A stretch of 64,000 nucleotides of DNA from Piper betle (GCA_033002965.1 JAURVB010013220.1:173791-237790), one strand, 5' to 3'. Shown: positions 21,639 through 33,097, counted from the first letter of the stretch. Notes: generated by a model not told the origin, from the sequence alone. Numbers and translations: made by a program.

Positions 21639-23325
21639 TCCTTGCTTAGGTATTCTTCCTATCTCCCTCTTCTTAATTTTCTTGCATGCATATTTTAATT
21701 TGATAATAATCTTTATAATCGTGAGGATTAAAGTTTAAAGTCAACAAGAAAGAAACTAAAATTTGCTGACGAGTCCCCTATTTCGGCGAGATGGGAAAGC
21801 ATGGGCAAGCCTTGCCAGGAATTAGTGGCAACGGCCGTTCTGACATCGGGAGATGTTCCTACTCTCTTCGCCGATCAATGTAGAGTCGATCTCATGTGTG
21901 TGGATGCCGCCCTAGGGTGGTAAATGGCCAAAAACAGAGGATGGCGGCAAAAAAGAGGTGTGGCGGTGGGTGAAGAAGTCTGGCCGTCCTAGGTGGCGAC
22001 GGGTTGCAATCTGGCCCGGGAAGGTCGATAGGAGGTCGAGGGTGTCGAGGCAACTACCCAATTGAGGCGGCGACGCTCGCCGATGGTGGAATCAGTGACG
22101 CGAGCTCACCGCTAGACACTGAAACGGAACGGCGGAGCTGGACGGCGAAGATGGACGGCTACCAGAGGTGGTCGGCGGTGGCAGCGGTTGGAGGGCGCCT
22201 GGAGTCGGGAACAGAGCATGTCGGAGAAGAAGAAGGAAAAAAATTACCTTGGGTGGCAAACCTCTAAATAATACTTGACTCAACACAGCTCGTGTTAAAT
22301 AAAAATACCAACTCGTAAATAACACCGGGCTCAATACCGACTCAAGTTAAAAAATAATATTAACTCGTAATAAATCTTTAAAAATAATTATTTTAATGGG
22401 TTATGGGTAAAGTCACTAAACTAACAAATTATTGTATGAAATCGCCACGAGTAATAAAAATCCGGTAATGATAAATGGTCGATAATTAATAGGCGTAATT
22501 CAAGCGATTAAATTAAATCGGAGGGTTATAAGTAATTAATAAAATAAAGATTTTACCTTTACCATATTAAATTTAATATTAGGTAAATAAAGTGATTATT
22601 TTAATAGCAAATCAGTAATATAGAAAATGGGTTATTAAACTATAGTCGGGTAGCAATCACTAGCGTCAAACCTAATAGCATAATGAAAATAAATAAAGTT
22701 CAAAATTTTAATGAGTCGAATAATTTAAAATAATTAATTTAATAATATTTTTAAATTAGAATAATACAAATTATTTTAAATTAGTTAATCGCACAACTTA
22801 TTTAATTAAATTGCTATGAATAAGGATAGCGATTAAAGATTTAAAACCATAAACTAAATTATCAAGATTGTGGTTAAGTAGTCATCATCTCAAAGGAAAA
22901 TATACTAATAATAGAAATTAAATATTTTTTTATAAGTTGATAATTATTTTATTATTTGTTAAGTGTTTATTATGATCTAGATTATTAATGTAAAGTATGA
23001 TTTAAATGATTATATCACATGAATAGTTTAATATTCAATATTGTTGAAATTTAATAGTGATATACATATTAGTCATTTAGTTGTATGCATTTCTACTCGA
23101 ATAAAATTATACTTATGTATAATTATATGTCCTCGTTCATATTAGGATCATTGGCCACAGCTACAAGTTTGAAATATCCAGGTCCGTATAATTATTTAAA
23201 ATGTTATATTTTCCATTGTGGACAAACTGGTCAGCCTAAGCCCAGATTCGACCACAATGCACCGAGTGCAACCGGGGTTAAGGAATTGACTCAGTCTGAC
23301 AGGGGCTACGCCCTTTATAATCAAA

Positions 23326-24040
23326 TAATGGACATGATGGACTGACCCATTAGCCAATAAATTGGACATGGCGGATTGGGCTCACTAGCCAATTACAGAC
23401 ATGGTGGATTGGACTCACCAGCCGATAACGGACATGGCGGATTGGACTCACCAGCCAGTAATGGACATGATGGAATGACCCATCAGCCAATAAATTGGAC
23501 ATGCCGGATTGGACTCGCCAGCCAATTACAGACATGGTGGATTGGACTCACCAGCCGATAACAGACATGGCGGATTGGACTCGCCAGTCGGTAATGGACA
23601 TGATGGACTGACCCATCAGCCAATAAATTGGACATGGCAGATTGGACTCGCCAACCAATTATGGACATGGTGGATTGGACTCACCGGCTGATAACGGACA
23701 TGGAGGATTGGACTCGCTAGCCGGTAGTGGACATGATGGCCTACCCATCAGCCAATAAATTGGCCATGGTTGATTAGACTCGCCAGCCAATTACAGACAT
23801 GGTGGACTGATCCATCAGCCAATAGATGGACATGGTGGATTGACCCATCAGCCAACTAATGGACATGGTTGATTGGACTCACCAGCTGATAACGGACTTG
23901 GCGGATTGGACTCGCCAGCCGGTAATGGACATGATGGACTGACCCATCAGCCAATAGATGGACATGGTGGACTGACCCATCAGCCAACTAATGGACATAG
24001 TGAACTAAACCATCAGCTAATAAATGGACATATTGGAACG
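23326..24040. repeat. Minisatellite, ~33 bp unit, about 20 copies
   Basis: Repeats of the type GGACATGGCGGATTGGACTC followed by (A/G)CCAGCCGATAAC, with a variant GGACATGATGGACTGACCCA. It sits in the same place in the LTR (between the GGAATTGACTCAG box and the GGAATTGCC box) where other C copies carry a different repeat. Several short open frames across it are artefacts of the repeat. Confidence 0.92.
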
Positions 24041-24469
24041 GTCACAACTGCCAATATTATAGATAATGATACGGAGTTTATGGACTTAGTGGTTAATCAC
24101 TAACATGGAATTGCCATCGCAGGTTAGCAGCTAGAACTAAAGACTAAGAGACGGCAGGGTGGTTCTTCTACCAACTCATGTGGTGAACAGATAATAAGCG
24201 GACTTCTCTTTTACTTTTCTTATGTTATAAATGTGGCTATGGGAAACGGTCGAAGACTGTGGGATAATTACTTCATGCATTGTCATTTGAAAAATAAGTT
24301 TTTTGAGTTAGAAATGCTAGACTTATTTGATTTCATATTATTCATGTAACCTTTTAAGTAACACCCGGTCCGGTTAGGACTGGTTGTTATAGGGTTGGTT
24401 TAGTTAAATTTTGAGTAACACCTAGCCAGCAAGGCCCACAATATCGTACAAAAATGGCGGGTCATTACA

Positions 24470-25243
24470 GGGCATGTGATAAGGTGTTCTCAAAATTAGT
24501 GTCGAATCCAAAACTAAGTCAATAGGTGGTAAACCTGGCACCTCATCTGGAAATACGTCAACAAAATCTTAGACAATCAGGATCTCTACCCACTCTGATC
24601 TCCTCAGTTCCATTATGGCAATCACACTAGCAAGGAATACCTCGCAACCTCTACTCATCAGTCTTTAAGTCCATTGATAGGTGAAGATCATCGAAACACT
24701 GTCTCAGCCTCGGCCTTAAAAATGCTATCTTCAGCTTTCATATCAAGAGAAGATGGACCTTCTTTCACCTGCAATCAATTAGTACTCAGTATCTCAATAT
24801 CAAGTCCAACCGGAAGATCACATCAAACTCTCGCATTGGTAACACTGTAAAATCAGTAAACAAGATGTGTCGTTGTATGGCCACAACACCACCTCTCACA
24901 CACTCTCTAGTGGTGAGAACTACTCCGGCAAGAGTAGTCACAACCAAGTCATAGCCTATGTCCTCTAGTCCTCCTCCAATTCTAGGGACAAATGTCTAAG
25001 CAATGAAAGTATGGGTGCTATTAGAGTCAAATAAAACAACTGCATGTACTCAATATACCTGTGATCACTGCCGCATCTTGCACAGCCTCATCAGTGTTCA
25101 TAACATACACTCTGTCATGCTGCTCAACTCTATTACCTTGACCCTACGCTGTTGGCACTACATCTATTATCTAATCAGTCACTACAACAATACCCTCTAT
25201 CTCTATTGACCCTACTAACCATGCTATTGCTAGCCACCGCAGT
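24470..25243 (-). pseudogene. Element D: protease and RT N-terminus, decayed
   Basis: Minus strand from 25243: the end of the gag/protease linker (HDRVYVMNTDEAVQDAAVIT, about 25075-25130), the aspartic-protease active site as LFDSNSTHTFI (about 25010-25035, with the usual DSG changed to DSN), then MREFDVIF (about 24830) and decayed sequence up to the RT start at 24470. Stops are frequent. The loss of the active-site Gly would inactivate the enzyme by itself. Gag continues on the other side of the B-type insertion (31176 on). Confidence 0.7.
25239..25243. other. Probable target-site duplication of the B solo LTR, left copy (GCAGT)
   Basis: GCAGT here versus GTAGT at 31171-31175: four of five bases match, the difference being a transition. 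Confidence 0.6.
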
Positions 25244-25892
25244 TGTAACACCCCAATTTTGGTTCACCTAAGAACCGAATAAGAAATGTTACGATTGAGT
25301 TGAGTTATGTTTAAAGTTGTTCGTCGATAAGACTCAATTAATATAATAGATCAAAATAACCTTCTTGGTATCATGAGAATGAAAGACATTTTTAAATACG
25401 TGTTAAAACACATCAAATATAAGTAAAAGTAAGAAAAGAAATAAATGTGTTGAGCTCAAGTGTGTGTAGCATTTATCTGTCCTTCCACCAAAGTCGACTC
25501 ATAATTTGTAAGACCTACACATATTATATGAAAAACATCAGTAACGAGTGTTACTAGTCCAAAAAATAACTAATACAATCTGGAAAATGGGTATTCTATT
25601 ACCCATGAAAACTAATGAAACTTCAAGATTGCCTCACGCTGAGCGGTAAGCAAACATACTTAAGCAAGTATCGGCTCGCATGCACAACAAATGTTCATAT
25701 TCATACATACAACGCTTACGCCCTCACATCTTTCATATTTCATCCACCATGGTTCTCGAGTGGCAAAAGGAAGAGTTAAGTTACTACCACAAATTCCAGA
25801 AATGTGCTGCATTATCTAGCACCCTCATACACCGCACTACCTCAGGGTTTAAAGGAGTACTAGTGTGATTCATACATATCTCCATATCACTC

Positions 25893-26046
25893 TGTAACGA
25901 CCCAGCCCAAAGTGCCACGTAATGGGCTAAGTCATTTCTTTAACATGGGTACCCCGGAAGTTAAAGATCTATAGTCCATTCCCACTTATAAATAGGATCT
26001 TCTCCCAGTAGGTATTAGATGTGGGACTAAGTTGAGGGATCTCACA
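25893..26046 (-). repeat. TRIM LTR 1 (3' end on the minus strand)
   Basis: 154 bp, nearly identical to the other two. It carries a TATA-like TATTTATAAG (25985-25994, minus strand). Confidence 0.92.
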
Positions 26047-26083
26047 ATCCACCCACCTTAGGAAATTTCGTCCCCGAAATGCC
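26047..26083 (-). other. TRIM polypurine tract and conserved motif
   Basis: On the minus strand TTTCGGGGACGAAATTTCC then TAAGGTGGGTGGAT abuts LTR 1. The first part closely resembles the motif before the PPT of A, E and F. Confidence 0.8.
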
Positions 26084-26260
26084 TATTCTTGGCCCGTTGC
26101 TAGCCCCAACCCACGTCCTTTCTGGCCCGTGACCGGCAGCCTAGCCAACATTTCTAGTCTTAGCCCGTTGCTATCCCCAGCCCGCGACCTTTTGGCCCGT
26201 GACCGGCAGCCTAGCCAACGTCCCTAGTCCATCCCACTATCTAACACAGAACCAGGTCGG

Positions 26261-26273
26261 CTCTGATACCATT
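26261..26273 (-). other. TRIM primer-binding site (first interior)
   Basis: Minus strand TGGTATCAGAGCC directly after LTR 2, matching initiator-Met tRNA. The second interior has a TGGTATCAAAGCC version at 26571-26583. Confidence 0.85.
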
Positions 26274-26426
26274 TGTAACGACCCAGCCCAAAGTGCAACG
26301 TAATGGGCTAAGTCATTTCTTTAAAATGGGTACCCTGGAAGTTAAAGATCTCTAGTCCATTCCCACTTATAAACAGGATCTTCTCCCAGTAGGTATTAGA
26401 TGTGGGACTAAGTTGAGGATCTCACA
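26274..26426 (-). repeat. TRIM LTR 2 (shared middle LTR)
   Basis: 153 bp; missing one G of a GAGGGATC run relative to the other copies. Confidence 0.92.
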
Positions 26427-26583
26427 ATCCACCCACCTTAGGGAATCTCGTCCCCGAAATGCCTATTCTTGGCCCGTTGCTAGCCCCAGCCCACGACCTT
26501 TCTGGCCCGTGACCGGCAGCCTAGCCAACGTTTCTAATCTAGCCCACCATCTAACACGGAACTAGGTCGGCTTTGATACCATT

Positions 26584-26737
26584 TGTAACGACCCAGCCCA
26601 AAGTGCAACGTAATGGGCTAAGTCATTTCTTTAACATGGGTACCCCGGAAGTTAAAGATCTATAGTCCATTCCCACTTATAAATAGGATCTTCTCCCAGT
26701 AGGTATTAGATGTGGGACTAAGTTGAGGGATCTCACA
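26584..26737 (-). repeat. TRIM LTR 3 (5' end on the minus strand)
   Basis: 154 bp, followed by the CACTC duplication at 26738-26742. Confidence 0.92.
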
Positions 26738-27543
26738 CACTCACTCTCTTATTCGTGAAATTCATAAAAATACATGTATTCATGTAATAGGCTTAGGAAA
26801 GAGGCTTGTATCATATATTTTTAGAGCTTCAATTTGAAAACCAATAAAGGATCTCATCCTTGTAGTTTTATTAAATATGTGTAGAAAACATAGCTAAATA
26901 GCCCAACATAGGAGGGATCTGATAAAACACCACCGATGTCGTCCTACATCTAACAAATGATTAAACTCGATACGCAGGGAGTCAAGCAAAGATCAAACAA
27001 AGGGAGAGTCTTACGGACTTGTGGTCCAAGCTCCAAGCACATCAACACATTTATGACAAGCTCGAACTACGTAACCTACATCGAAACCCACTACTAAGTA
27101 AAATACTGATGTCTCCACATGATGCATGCTCGTGGTGTATGCTCATATCATCAATACATCACAATAAAGAAAACAATACTAACAAACCTATAACTAAATT
27201 TGTGGCACACAAATCTAGACATAATAATAATAAATAAATAAACAAGAAAATGCACTCATAGATAATTAGATAAATAAAAAATACATAAATATGAACAATA
27301 CTCCAATCATAAAATAATAATATAATTATATTATATAAATATACAAGTCAACACGAGTAAATATCAACAAATATTCATTTAGTAAACATATAAATAAAAA
27401 AATATAAATATATAATAATTCAATAAATAAATAAATAAATAGTTAATACACATTAATCATGAATATTAATAATATCAAAGTCATACAATACTAGAATACA
27501 TAATTAACTACAAATAAATAATAACAAACACATACGAACAAAT

Positions 27544-27544
27544 T

Positions 27545-27577
<33 letters not shown>
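27544..27577. repeat. (TA)n tract
   Basis: Interrupted TA dinucleotide run at the left edge of the foldback repeat. Confidence 0.85.
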
Positions 27578-27659
27578 GGGCAGCGCTACCCATATGGACT
27601 GTTGGATCTAATCCAACGGTCCACAATCAGCCACCCACACCACCCGTCCTACTTTTCAG

Positions 27660-28110
27660 CCGCCCCAGTCCCCGCCCCTGCCGGCCGCCCTCAGCCCTTG
27701 CTCCCGGCCGCCCCATGACCCCAGTCCCATCGGCTGCCCCTGCCTCTGCCCCGCAGGCCGCCCCTACCCCGCCCCACAGGCCACCCCTGCCCTGCCCCTG
27801 CTCCCGCGGCCTCCCCTACCCCCGCCCCGCCCCGCCCTTGCCCCCACCCCGGCCAGCCGCCCCATGCCCCCGTCCCGCTGGCCGCCCCAGCCCCGCAGGC
27901 CGCCCTTGCCCCCGCCCCGCCCCTGCCCCTGCCCCTGCCCCTGCCCTGCCCCTGCCTCGCCCCTGCCCCCGCACCCGCCGACCGCCCCCGCCCTGCAGGC
28001 CGCACCTGCCCCTACCCCACCGGCCTCCCCTGCCCCCACCAGCCGCTGCCCCCACCACCCTGGCCGCACCGCGGCTTCCCCCTCCTAGCCTCACCCGGCA
28101 CTGTAGGTCC
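27660..28110. repeat. C-rich tandem repeat, left foldback arm
   Basis: Variants of GCCCCTGCCC and GGCCGCCCC. Long Pro- or Gly/Ala-rich open frames on both strands result from composition. Confidence 0.85.
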
Positions 28111-28239
28111 CCCTGCCCCCACCCGGCTACGTTCAGGTGTCTACCCGCCGGCCCCTGGCGAGGTCGCTGGTGGTCGTGCGGCAGGAGGAGGGAAGAAACA
28201 GGGGATAAATAGAGCAAAAACCGGGGGTGGTAATTTCGT

Positions 28240-29060
28240 AATAAAAATTTGACTAAATCTCGACTCAAGTCAATAGTTTGAAATAAATTTTTCAAAAAAA
28301 TTTATAATAATAACATGACTCGATCTCAACTCAAGTCAATAGTATGAAATAATTTTTTTTAAAAAAATAATATTATATTATAATAAAAACTTGATTCGAT
28401 CTCGATTCGAGTCAATTGTATGAAATAATTTTTTTAAAAAAATAAAGTAATTTTGTAATAAAAACTTTATTCAATCTCGACTCGAGTTAATAGTATGAAA
28501 TAATTTTTTTAAAAAATATTATTTCGTAATAAAATTTTAACTCGCTCTTTACTCGAGTCAATAGTAAGAAATAATTTTTTTAAAAAATTAAAATAATTTA
28601 TTAATAAAAACTTGATTCGATCTCGACTTGAGTCAATAATATGAAATAATTTTTTTAAAAAAATAATTTCCTAATATTATATCGAGTCAAAGTTTTTATT
28701 AATAAATTACTTTATTTAAAAATTTTTCTTTCATACTATTGACTCGAGGCGAGATTGAATATAGTTTTATTACAAAATTACTTTATTTTTTAAAAAAATT
28801 TCATATTATTGACTCGAATTGAGATCGAATCAATTTTTTATTTCAAAATTATTTTATTTTTTTAAAAGAAAATATTTCATACTATTGACTTGAGTCGAGA
28901 TCGAGTCAAGTTTTTATTACAATTTTTTTGAAAAATTTATTTCATACTATTGACTCGATTCGAGATCGAGTCAAGTTTTTATTATGAAATTATTTTATTT
29001 TTTAAAATAAGAATTTATTTCATAATATTGACTCAAGTCAATATCGAGTCAAATTTTTTT
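28240..29060. repeat. AT-rich ~60-bp tandem repeats in opposed orientation
   Basis: About eleven copies with CTCGACTCGAGTCAATAGTA plus GAAATAATTTTTTTAAAAAA, pointing one way up to about 28678 and the other way after it; they form the inner half of the foldback. Confidence 0.85.
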
Positions 29061-29169
29061 CAGGAAATTACCACCCCGTTTTCTCCTTCATTTCTCCCCT
29101 GTTTCTTCCCTCCTCTCGTTGCGTGACCACCGGCGACCTCGCCAGGGGCCAGCGGGTAGAGGCCGGTGG

Positions 29170-29600
29170 GTAGATACCTGAACGTGGTCGGGCAGGGGCG
29201 GGGAGCCGCAACGCCGGGCGAGGCAAAGAGGGGAGGCCACGGTGCAGCCAGGGTGGTGGGGGCAGCGGCTGGCTGGGGCAGGGAGGCTGACGGGGCAGGG
29301 GCAGGGGCAACTTGCGGGGCGGGGGCGAGGGCTGGGGCGGCCGGCGGGACGGGGGCATGGGGTGGCCGACAGGGCCCGGGCTTGGGCGGCCAGCGGGCGG
29401 GGCTACGGGCGGGGGCGGGCTGGGGCGGCCTACGAGGCGGGCTGGGGCGACCGGCGGGACAGGGGCATGGGGCGGCCAGCGGGCGGGGGCCAGGGGCAGC
29501 TAGCAGGGGCAGGGGCGGCCTACGGGCGGGGCAGGGGCATGGGGTGGCAAGCAGGCAGGGCCGGGGGCGACTAGAGGGGGCGGGGGCTGAAAAGTGGGAG
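29170..29600. repeat. G-rich tandem repeat, right foldback arm
   Basis: Repeats of GGGGCGGGGGC and GGGGCGGCC on the plus strand, complementary in kind to 27660-28110 and rich in GGG runs that could form G-quadruplexes. Confidence 0.85.
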
Positions 29601-31170
29601 GAGGGGTGATTTAATAGTGGGCTACCGGATCTGGATCTGACGGCCCACAGATGATAAGTAAATATAATATTAATAATAATAAATAATCATGTAAACATTC
29701 ATCTTATATATGATAAACATATAAATAAAAATAAATAAATAAATAATAATGAATAAAGACATAAATAAAATAATAAATAATGAAAAATAATCATAACATC
29801 AAATCATGTTAAATCATATGAAAATGTAACACAACTAATATAGAGGTTCTCAAATTATCGAAAACAGTACAAGAACAAATGAAAACAGACCAAAAATTAG
29901 ATGAATCGGACCGAACTAAGTTCAACTAGACCGAACCGAATGGGCTGAAGCAAACCAGTCTAGGTTAACTAGAAAATGGGTTGGGTTGGCTGGGCGGACC
30001 TAAATTGGATTGATGGACATGGACGCTGGATTGGAGTGGAGGACTTGAGCATGGCCAGGAAGACGTGAAATGACGAACGCGGTCATGGGCAAAAGGGCCA
30101 AATGGAGGGTGGAGGTGCCTGTCACCAGAAAACACCAACAACAACGCAACTAGGGTTGCCACTAGTCGAGATTGATGGCCCATGTGACGAGGAACATGAT
30201 GGTGGTGGCAATTGGCAAAGTTCGGCCGGTGACTGACCGAAAAGGGAGGTATCATCGTTGGGTGCGGTGAAGTCGCTGACAGCAATCACAGCTGCGACAG
30301 GGAAGCTATCAGGGTGGTCAGCTTAATCGGAGGACACTCGCTGGTGGCAGAAATCGACTAGAAATATACTATTTCCGGCGGCAACTGCGGTGGCACCGGT
30401 GGCAATGGTGGGTATGGACGGATTGCTGGCCACGAGGTGTTCACAGCCATACCAATCCAGTGGTCAGAGGAGGGATGGGGTCTCGCCGATAGCGAACCAA
30501 AGTGGTGGTGGCACTATAGGTGTAACTCTGAAAATCAATGGAAATGTTTGAAACATAAATGGTAGAAACTAGGGTTCATGTTGACGGCTTAGATCTTCCC
30601 ACATGGCACAATCTGAATGTCCGATAACTTGTGGTTTAGTGGGATCCACCTATGGGTATATGAAATATACATGTGGATGGAAGGCTTGGATCGAGACCAT
30701 CTAAACTTGAAACTGACTCAAGTCCTAAAAGTGATTTTATAGGCAAGAATTAAGGCAAGAAGACTAAATAGGCCTCGAGCCCTGAACACAATCAAGCTGG
30801 GCCAAAAGGGGCAATACCCAGTGATTTGAAATTCTTATGCTCCATGCAAATGAAATACCCACAAAATCTCGAACGGATACTAAATGCTGCAACAGCCTAT
30901 ATCTAGGCCTAAAGTCCTAGCTAACTCATAAAAATCATATGTATAGTTCGTGTATATACTAATAACTCATGCTTTACTGTATATAACTGAAGCTATCATA
31001 TGCATGTTGGGCATACTCAGCCTCCATAACATACTCAAATAACCATCTGGGCCTCATACTTATATTCTTAAAATTGTTTTCGCCATAGCTTGCTCGAACT
31101 AACTCGAGACTGGTCCGAACTAGGCAAACTACAAGCAAATAAAACCCTTACCCAAAGTTGGGGTTTTCTA

Positions 31171-31175
31171 GTAGT
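31171..31175. other. Probable target-site duplication of the B solo LTR, right copy (GTAGT)
   Basis: See 25239-25243; one transition apart. Confidence 0.6.
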
Positions 31176-32540
31176 GCTGCTATCCCTTCCCTCCTACTGG
31201 GGCTGGAGATGGGGCAAGAGAGTACGTTGAGCTGGAGCCGGCATGATCCCCTTATTGTTGCCTAGCCTGAAACTATTGATGCTGCCGGTACGGTTAATGC
31301 TGCGGAGCACAGTGCGAACACTCTACTGCCCACAAGCAAAGCATGTATCAGTACTCCTCATACCTGGCCTGGGTGCCTCCACTTACCGGTAGGGCATATT
31401 GGAAGATCCTGACCACCCTGCTACTAACCCCCTCTGATACTGCTAGGTCTGCTGCTACTCAGGCGCCTGCTGTGCCGGCTGAGCCTACACTACAAACATG
31501 GCTACAGCATCATTAGTCTGACACCTCTAAAATACTCCTGGCTGCTGGTCCTGGCCTCTACCACTATGCCTTAGCCTAGACTGTGTCTAGATAGGCTTTG
31601 CCTAAGACCTCCTCATGTGATGGATATGGTGGGTGGCCTCACCCTCCAATGCTCTCACAACAGCCTCCTCTAGTGTGGCATAGTGAAACATCAACATGGC
31701 TGATTGAAACATCAACATCCTGCACTCACAAACTTCTCTGCCCTCTATCTCTCTGTTTGGAAGGAGCTTGGCGCGTACCTCTCCAAGGCCAAGAATCTAG
31801 CATGAAACTCTACCACTGTCATGTCCCTTTTCTCTAGAGCCATGAACTCTATCTTGTCCTCCTTTATCATAGTCACGGAGAAGAACTCGTTGTAGAAGAC
31901 CTCACAGAACTCCTGCCAAGTTATCTCCACGGTATGGCAGGTCCTAATGAAGATGCGAGAACGGACCTCCACCAGATCTGTCCCTTTCCTCTGATCACTG
32001 CACCAATGACTCAGACCCATAGGTCAAGAGGGCATCCCATGTGGTCTAGAACCACCTCTGTGTCATCAAACCACACCATCCTATAGATCTGCGCTCCAGT
32101 GAACAGACTGCCTCCATTTTTCAGGAAGTAGTCCACATCCCATTTCGAAGCCAAATGAGACACATGTTCATGACATCCTAAGCTCTCGCCATGCTCAAAG
32201 TATCTGGGTCTCACTACCTGGCCTTGCTCACTCTCCTACCTTAGAGTAGGAGTCCCCATCGTAGTCAAGCCCTATGACTAAATCATCGTGTCACCAGGCA
32301 TCCCTGGTGGTGGAATGGTATACTGTCCTACTAGGGGTAGTGTCACAAATTGTCCCATTGGCTCTGTCTGAACTGTGACTGAAAATTGTCTAGTAAGCTG
32401 CTCCTCCAGTATCTCAAACTGTCCACAGGAGGTGTTTCAAACTGTGGTGGCAGCAACGGAGGCTGAACTCTTCCTGCTTAAAGTGATCGTCTAGGTATCA
32501 TCCATCAGCCTCTTCTGCATCCATGCCATTGTCACTGCCA
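31176..32540 (-). pseudogene. Element D gag, decayed
   Basis: Minus strand. The gag core is open at 31745-32020 (VEITWQEFCEVFYNEFF, DKIEFMALEKRDMTVVEFHA, RFLALERYAPSSF), the same arrangement as the A gag core but clearly diverged. An upstream piece is at 32011-32214. A zinc-knuckle remnant follows near 31330-31350 (CFACGQ, then a stop), so the CCHC box is lost. The N-terminus is traceable only loosely to about 32530. Gag would have packaged the element RNA. Confidence 0.75.
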
Positions 32541-33080
32541 TCTCTCATACTGTCACCACAGTACTCTATCCTCTCTAGTCTATCTCTGCTCCTTGCTGAG
32601 GTGATGGATCTCCTCATATTTCACACTGGCACCACTGACTTCTTGGTGCTCCTCACTGCGCTCATCTTTGCGCTCCTCTCGGCGCTCAGCCGTCATGACT
32701 CAAGGGGGCAAGCTACGATGCCCAGCACGAGTATGCACCAGCAATGGGGTGCCTTCTCTACCACCTCTCTACATAAACTCCGAGTGCGAGCCATTCGCTC
32801 AACTGCCACTGACACTACCACAGCCCACACAAACACTAGTCAGCCAAAACCAAACAGCACTGTCCACGAAATCACCCAGCCAACTTAGAGGAAAAACACC
32901 AATCAACAACCTATGGCACAAGGCAACAACAACAGCAATAGCAACAAGAGAGAGAGTGAAATGAAAGAACAACAACAAGAAAACCAAAAAATGGGTGCAC
33001 CTGGCAATGTAGACTATGGGCCACTAAACTGAGGATGTAGGCAACATACCACGGGTTCCCATCTTAATTGTCCATGAATT
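32541..33080 (-). other. Untranslated leader of element D
   Basis: Stretch between the gag remnant and the primer site. Short open frames here have no recognisable similarity. Nothing else seen. Confidence 0.4.
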
Positions 33081-33097
33081 AGCTTTGATACCAAAAT
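33081..33097 (-). other. Primer-binding site of element D
   Basis: Minus strand TTTTGGTATCAAAGCTAA, just inside the LTR end GGTGTTACA (33098). One base departs from the usual TGGTATCAGAGC. It fixes the inner edge of the D 5' LTR. Confidence 0.7.

Larger units (their letters stand above)
18423..24469 (+). mobile_element. Outer C-type solo LTR (contains a nested C solo LTR)
   Basis: Sequence flanking the nested copy (18423-18615 and 21634-24469) is one C-type LTR: CCCGGTTA repeats, a CATTTT...ATGAAGGACG promoter-like zone, a GC-rich antisense island (about 21790-22240), a long AT-rich part, a minisatellite, and a GTAACACC...CATTACA end. No internal region or second LTR is present, so it is a solo LTR left by recombination. 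Its first ~75 bp, including the TG start, are missing although the target duplication is adjacent. Confidence 0.8.
25893..26737 (-). mobile_element. TRIM-type miniature LTR retrotransposon with three LTRs
   Basis: Structure LTR-interior-LTR-interior-LTR on the minus strand, with a perfect CACTC duplication at both outer ends (25888-25892 and 26738-26742). LTRs are 25893-26046, 26274-26426 and 26584-26737 (153-154 bp), starting TGTGAGATCC and ending GGTCGTTACA on the minus strand. Interiors are 227 and 157 bp and hold only a Met-tRNA primer site (TGGTATCAGAGCCGACC) and a PPT (AAGGTGGGTGGA). Non-coding; it must borrow all proteins from autonomous elements. Confidence 0.92.
27590..29652. mobile_element. 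Large foldback (inverted-repeat) element
   Basis: Two arms of about 1 kb face each other around a centre near 28678. Each arm runs from the outside in: a GGATC-containing end (GGACTGTTGGATC on the left, GGATCTGGATCTGACGGCCC on the right), a CACTTTTCAGCC-like box, ~450 bp of CCCCTGCC tandem repeats (C-rich left, G-rich right), a 90-bp block with CCCCTGGCGAGGTCGC and GAGGAGGGAAGAAACAGGGG, then five to six ~60-bp AT-rich repeats with TCGACTCGAGTCAATAGTAT. No coding capacity. It lies in the AT-rich part of the B LTR. A MULE-like or foldback origin is possible; I see no clear target duplication. Confidence 0.8.
25244..31170 (-). mobile_element. B-type solo LTR (minus strand) with nested TRIM and foldback
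   Basis: On the minus strand it starts near 31170 (AAAACCCCAACTTTGGG, first bases mutated) and ends ATTGGGGTGTTACA at 25244. Blocks match the F right LTR (58180-60671) in order: the CCTAACTCATAAAAATCAT region (30916 on, reversed), the CATTTCCATTGATTTTC block (about 30530-30550 versus 58803), the AT-rich zone, and the CTACAAGGATGA zone (about 26845). The excess length is explained by two insertions, 25893-26737 and about 27590-29652. It sits in D's gag. Confidence 0.8.

Noticed and set aside
23326..24040. CRISPR-like array
   Set aside because: The repeat has no unique spacers: unit follows unit with gradual variation, and the context is a plant LTR. It is a minisatellite; the same holds for 20780-21205.
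25893..26737. Cassandra-type TRIM carrying a 5S rRNA promoter
   Set aside because: The 153-154 bp LTRs contain no 5S-like box A or box C sequence that I can see.
27691..28295. Gly/Ala/Arg-rich or Pro-rich open frames in the foldback arms (also 29068-29609)
   Set aside because: They are translations of CCCCTGCC-type tandem repeats, equally open on both strands, with no recognisable domain.
32523..32964. Plus-strand frames of 121 and 98 codons
   Set aside because: They are antisense to the D gag start and leader; composition and position argue against a gene.
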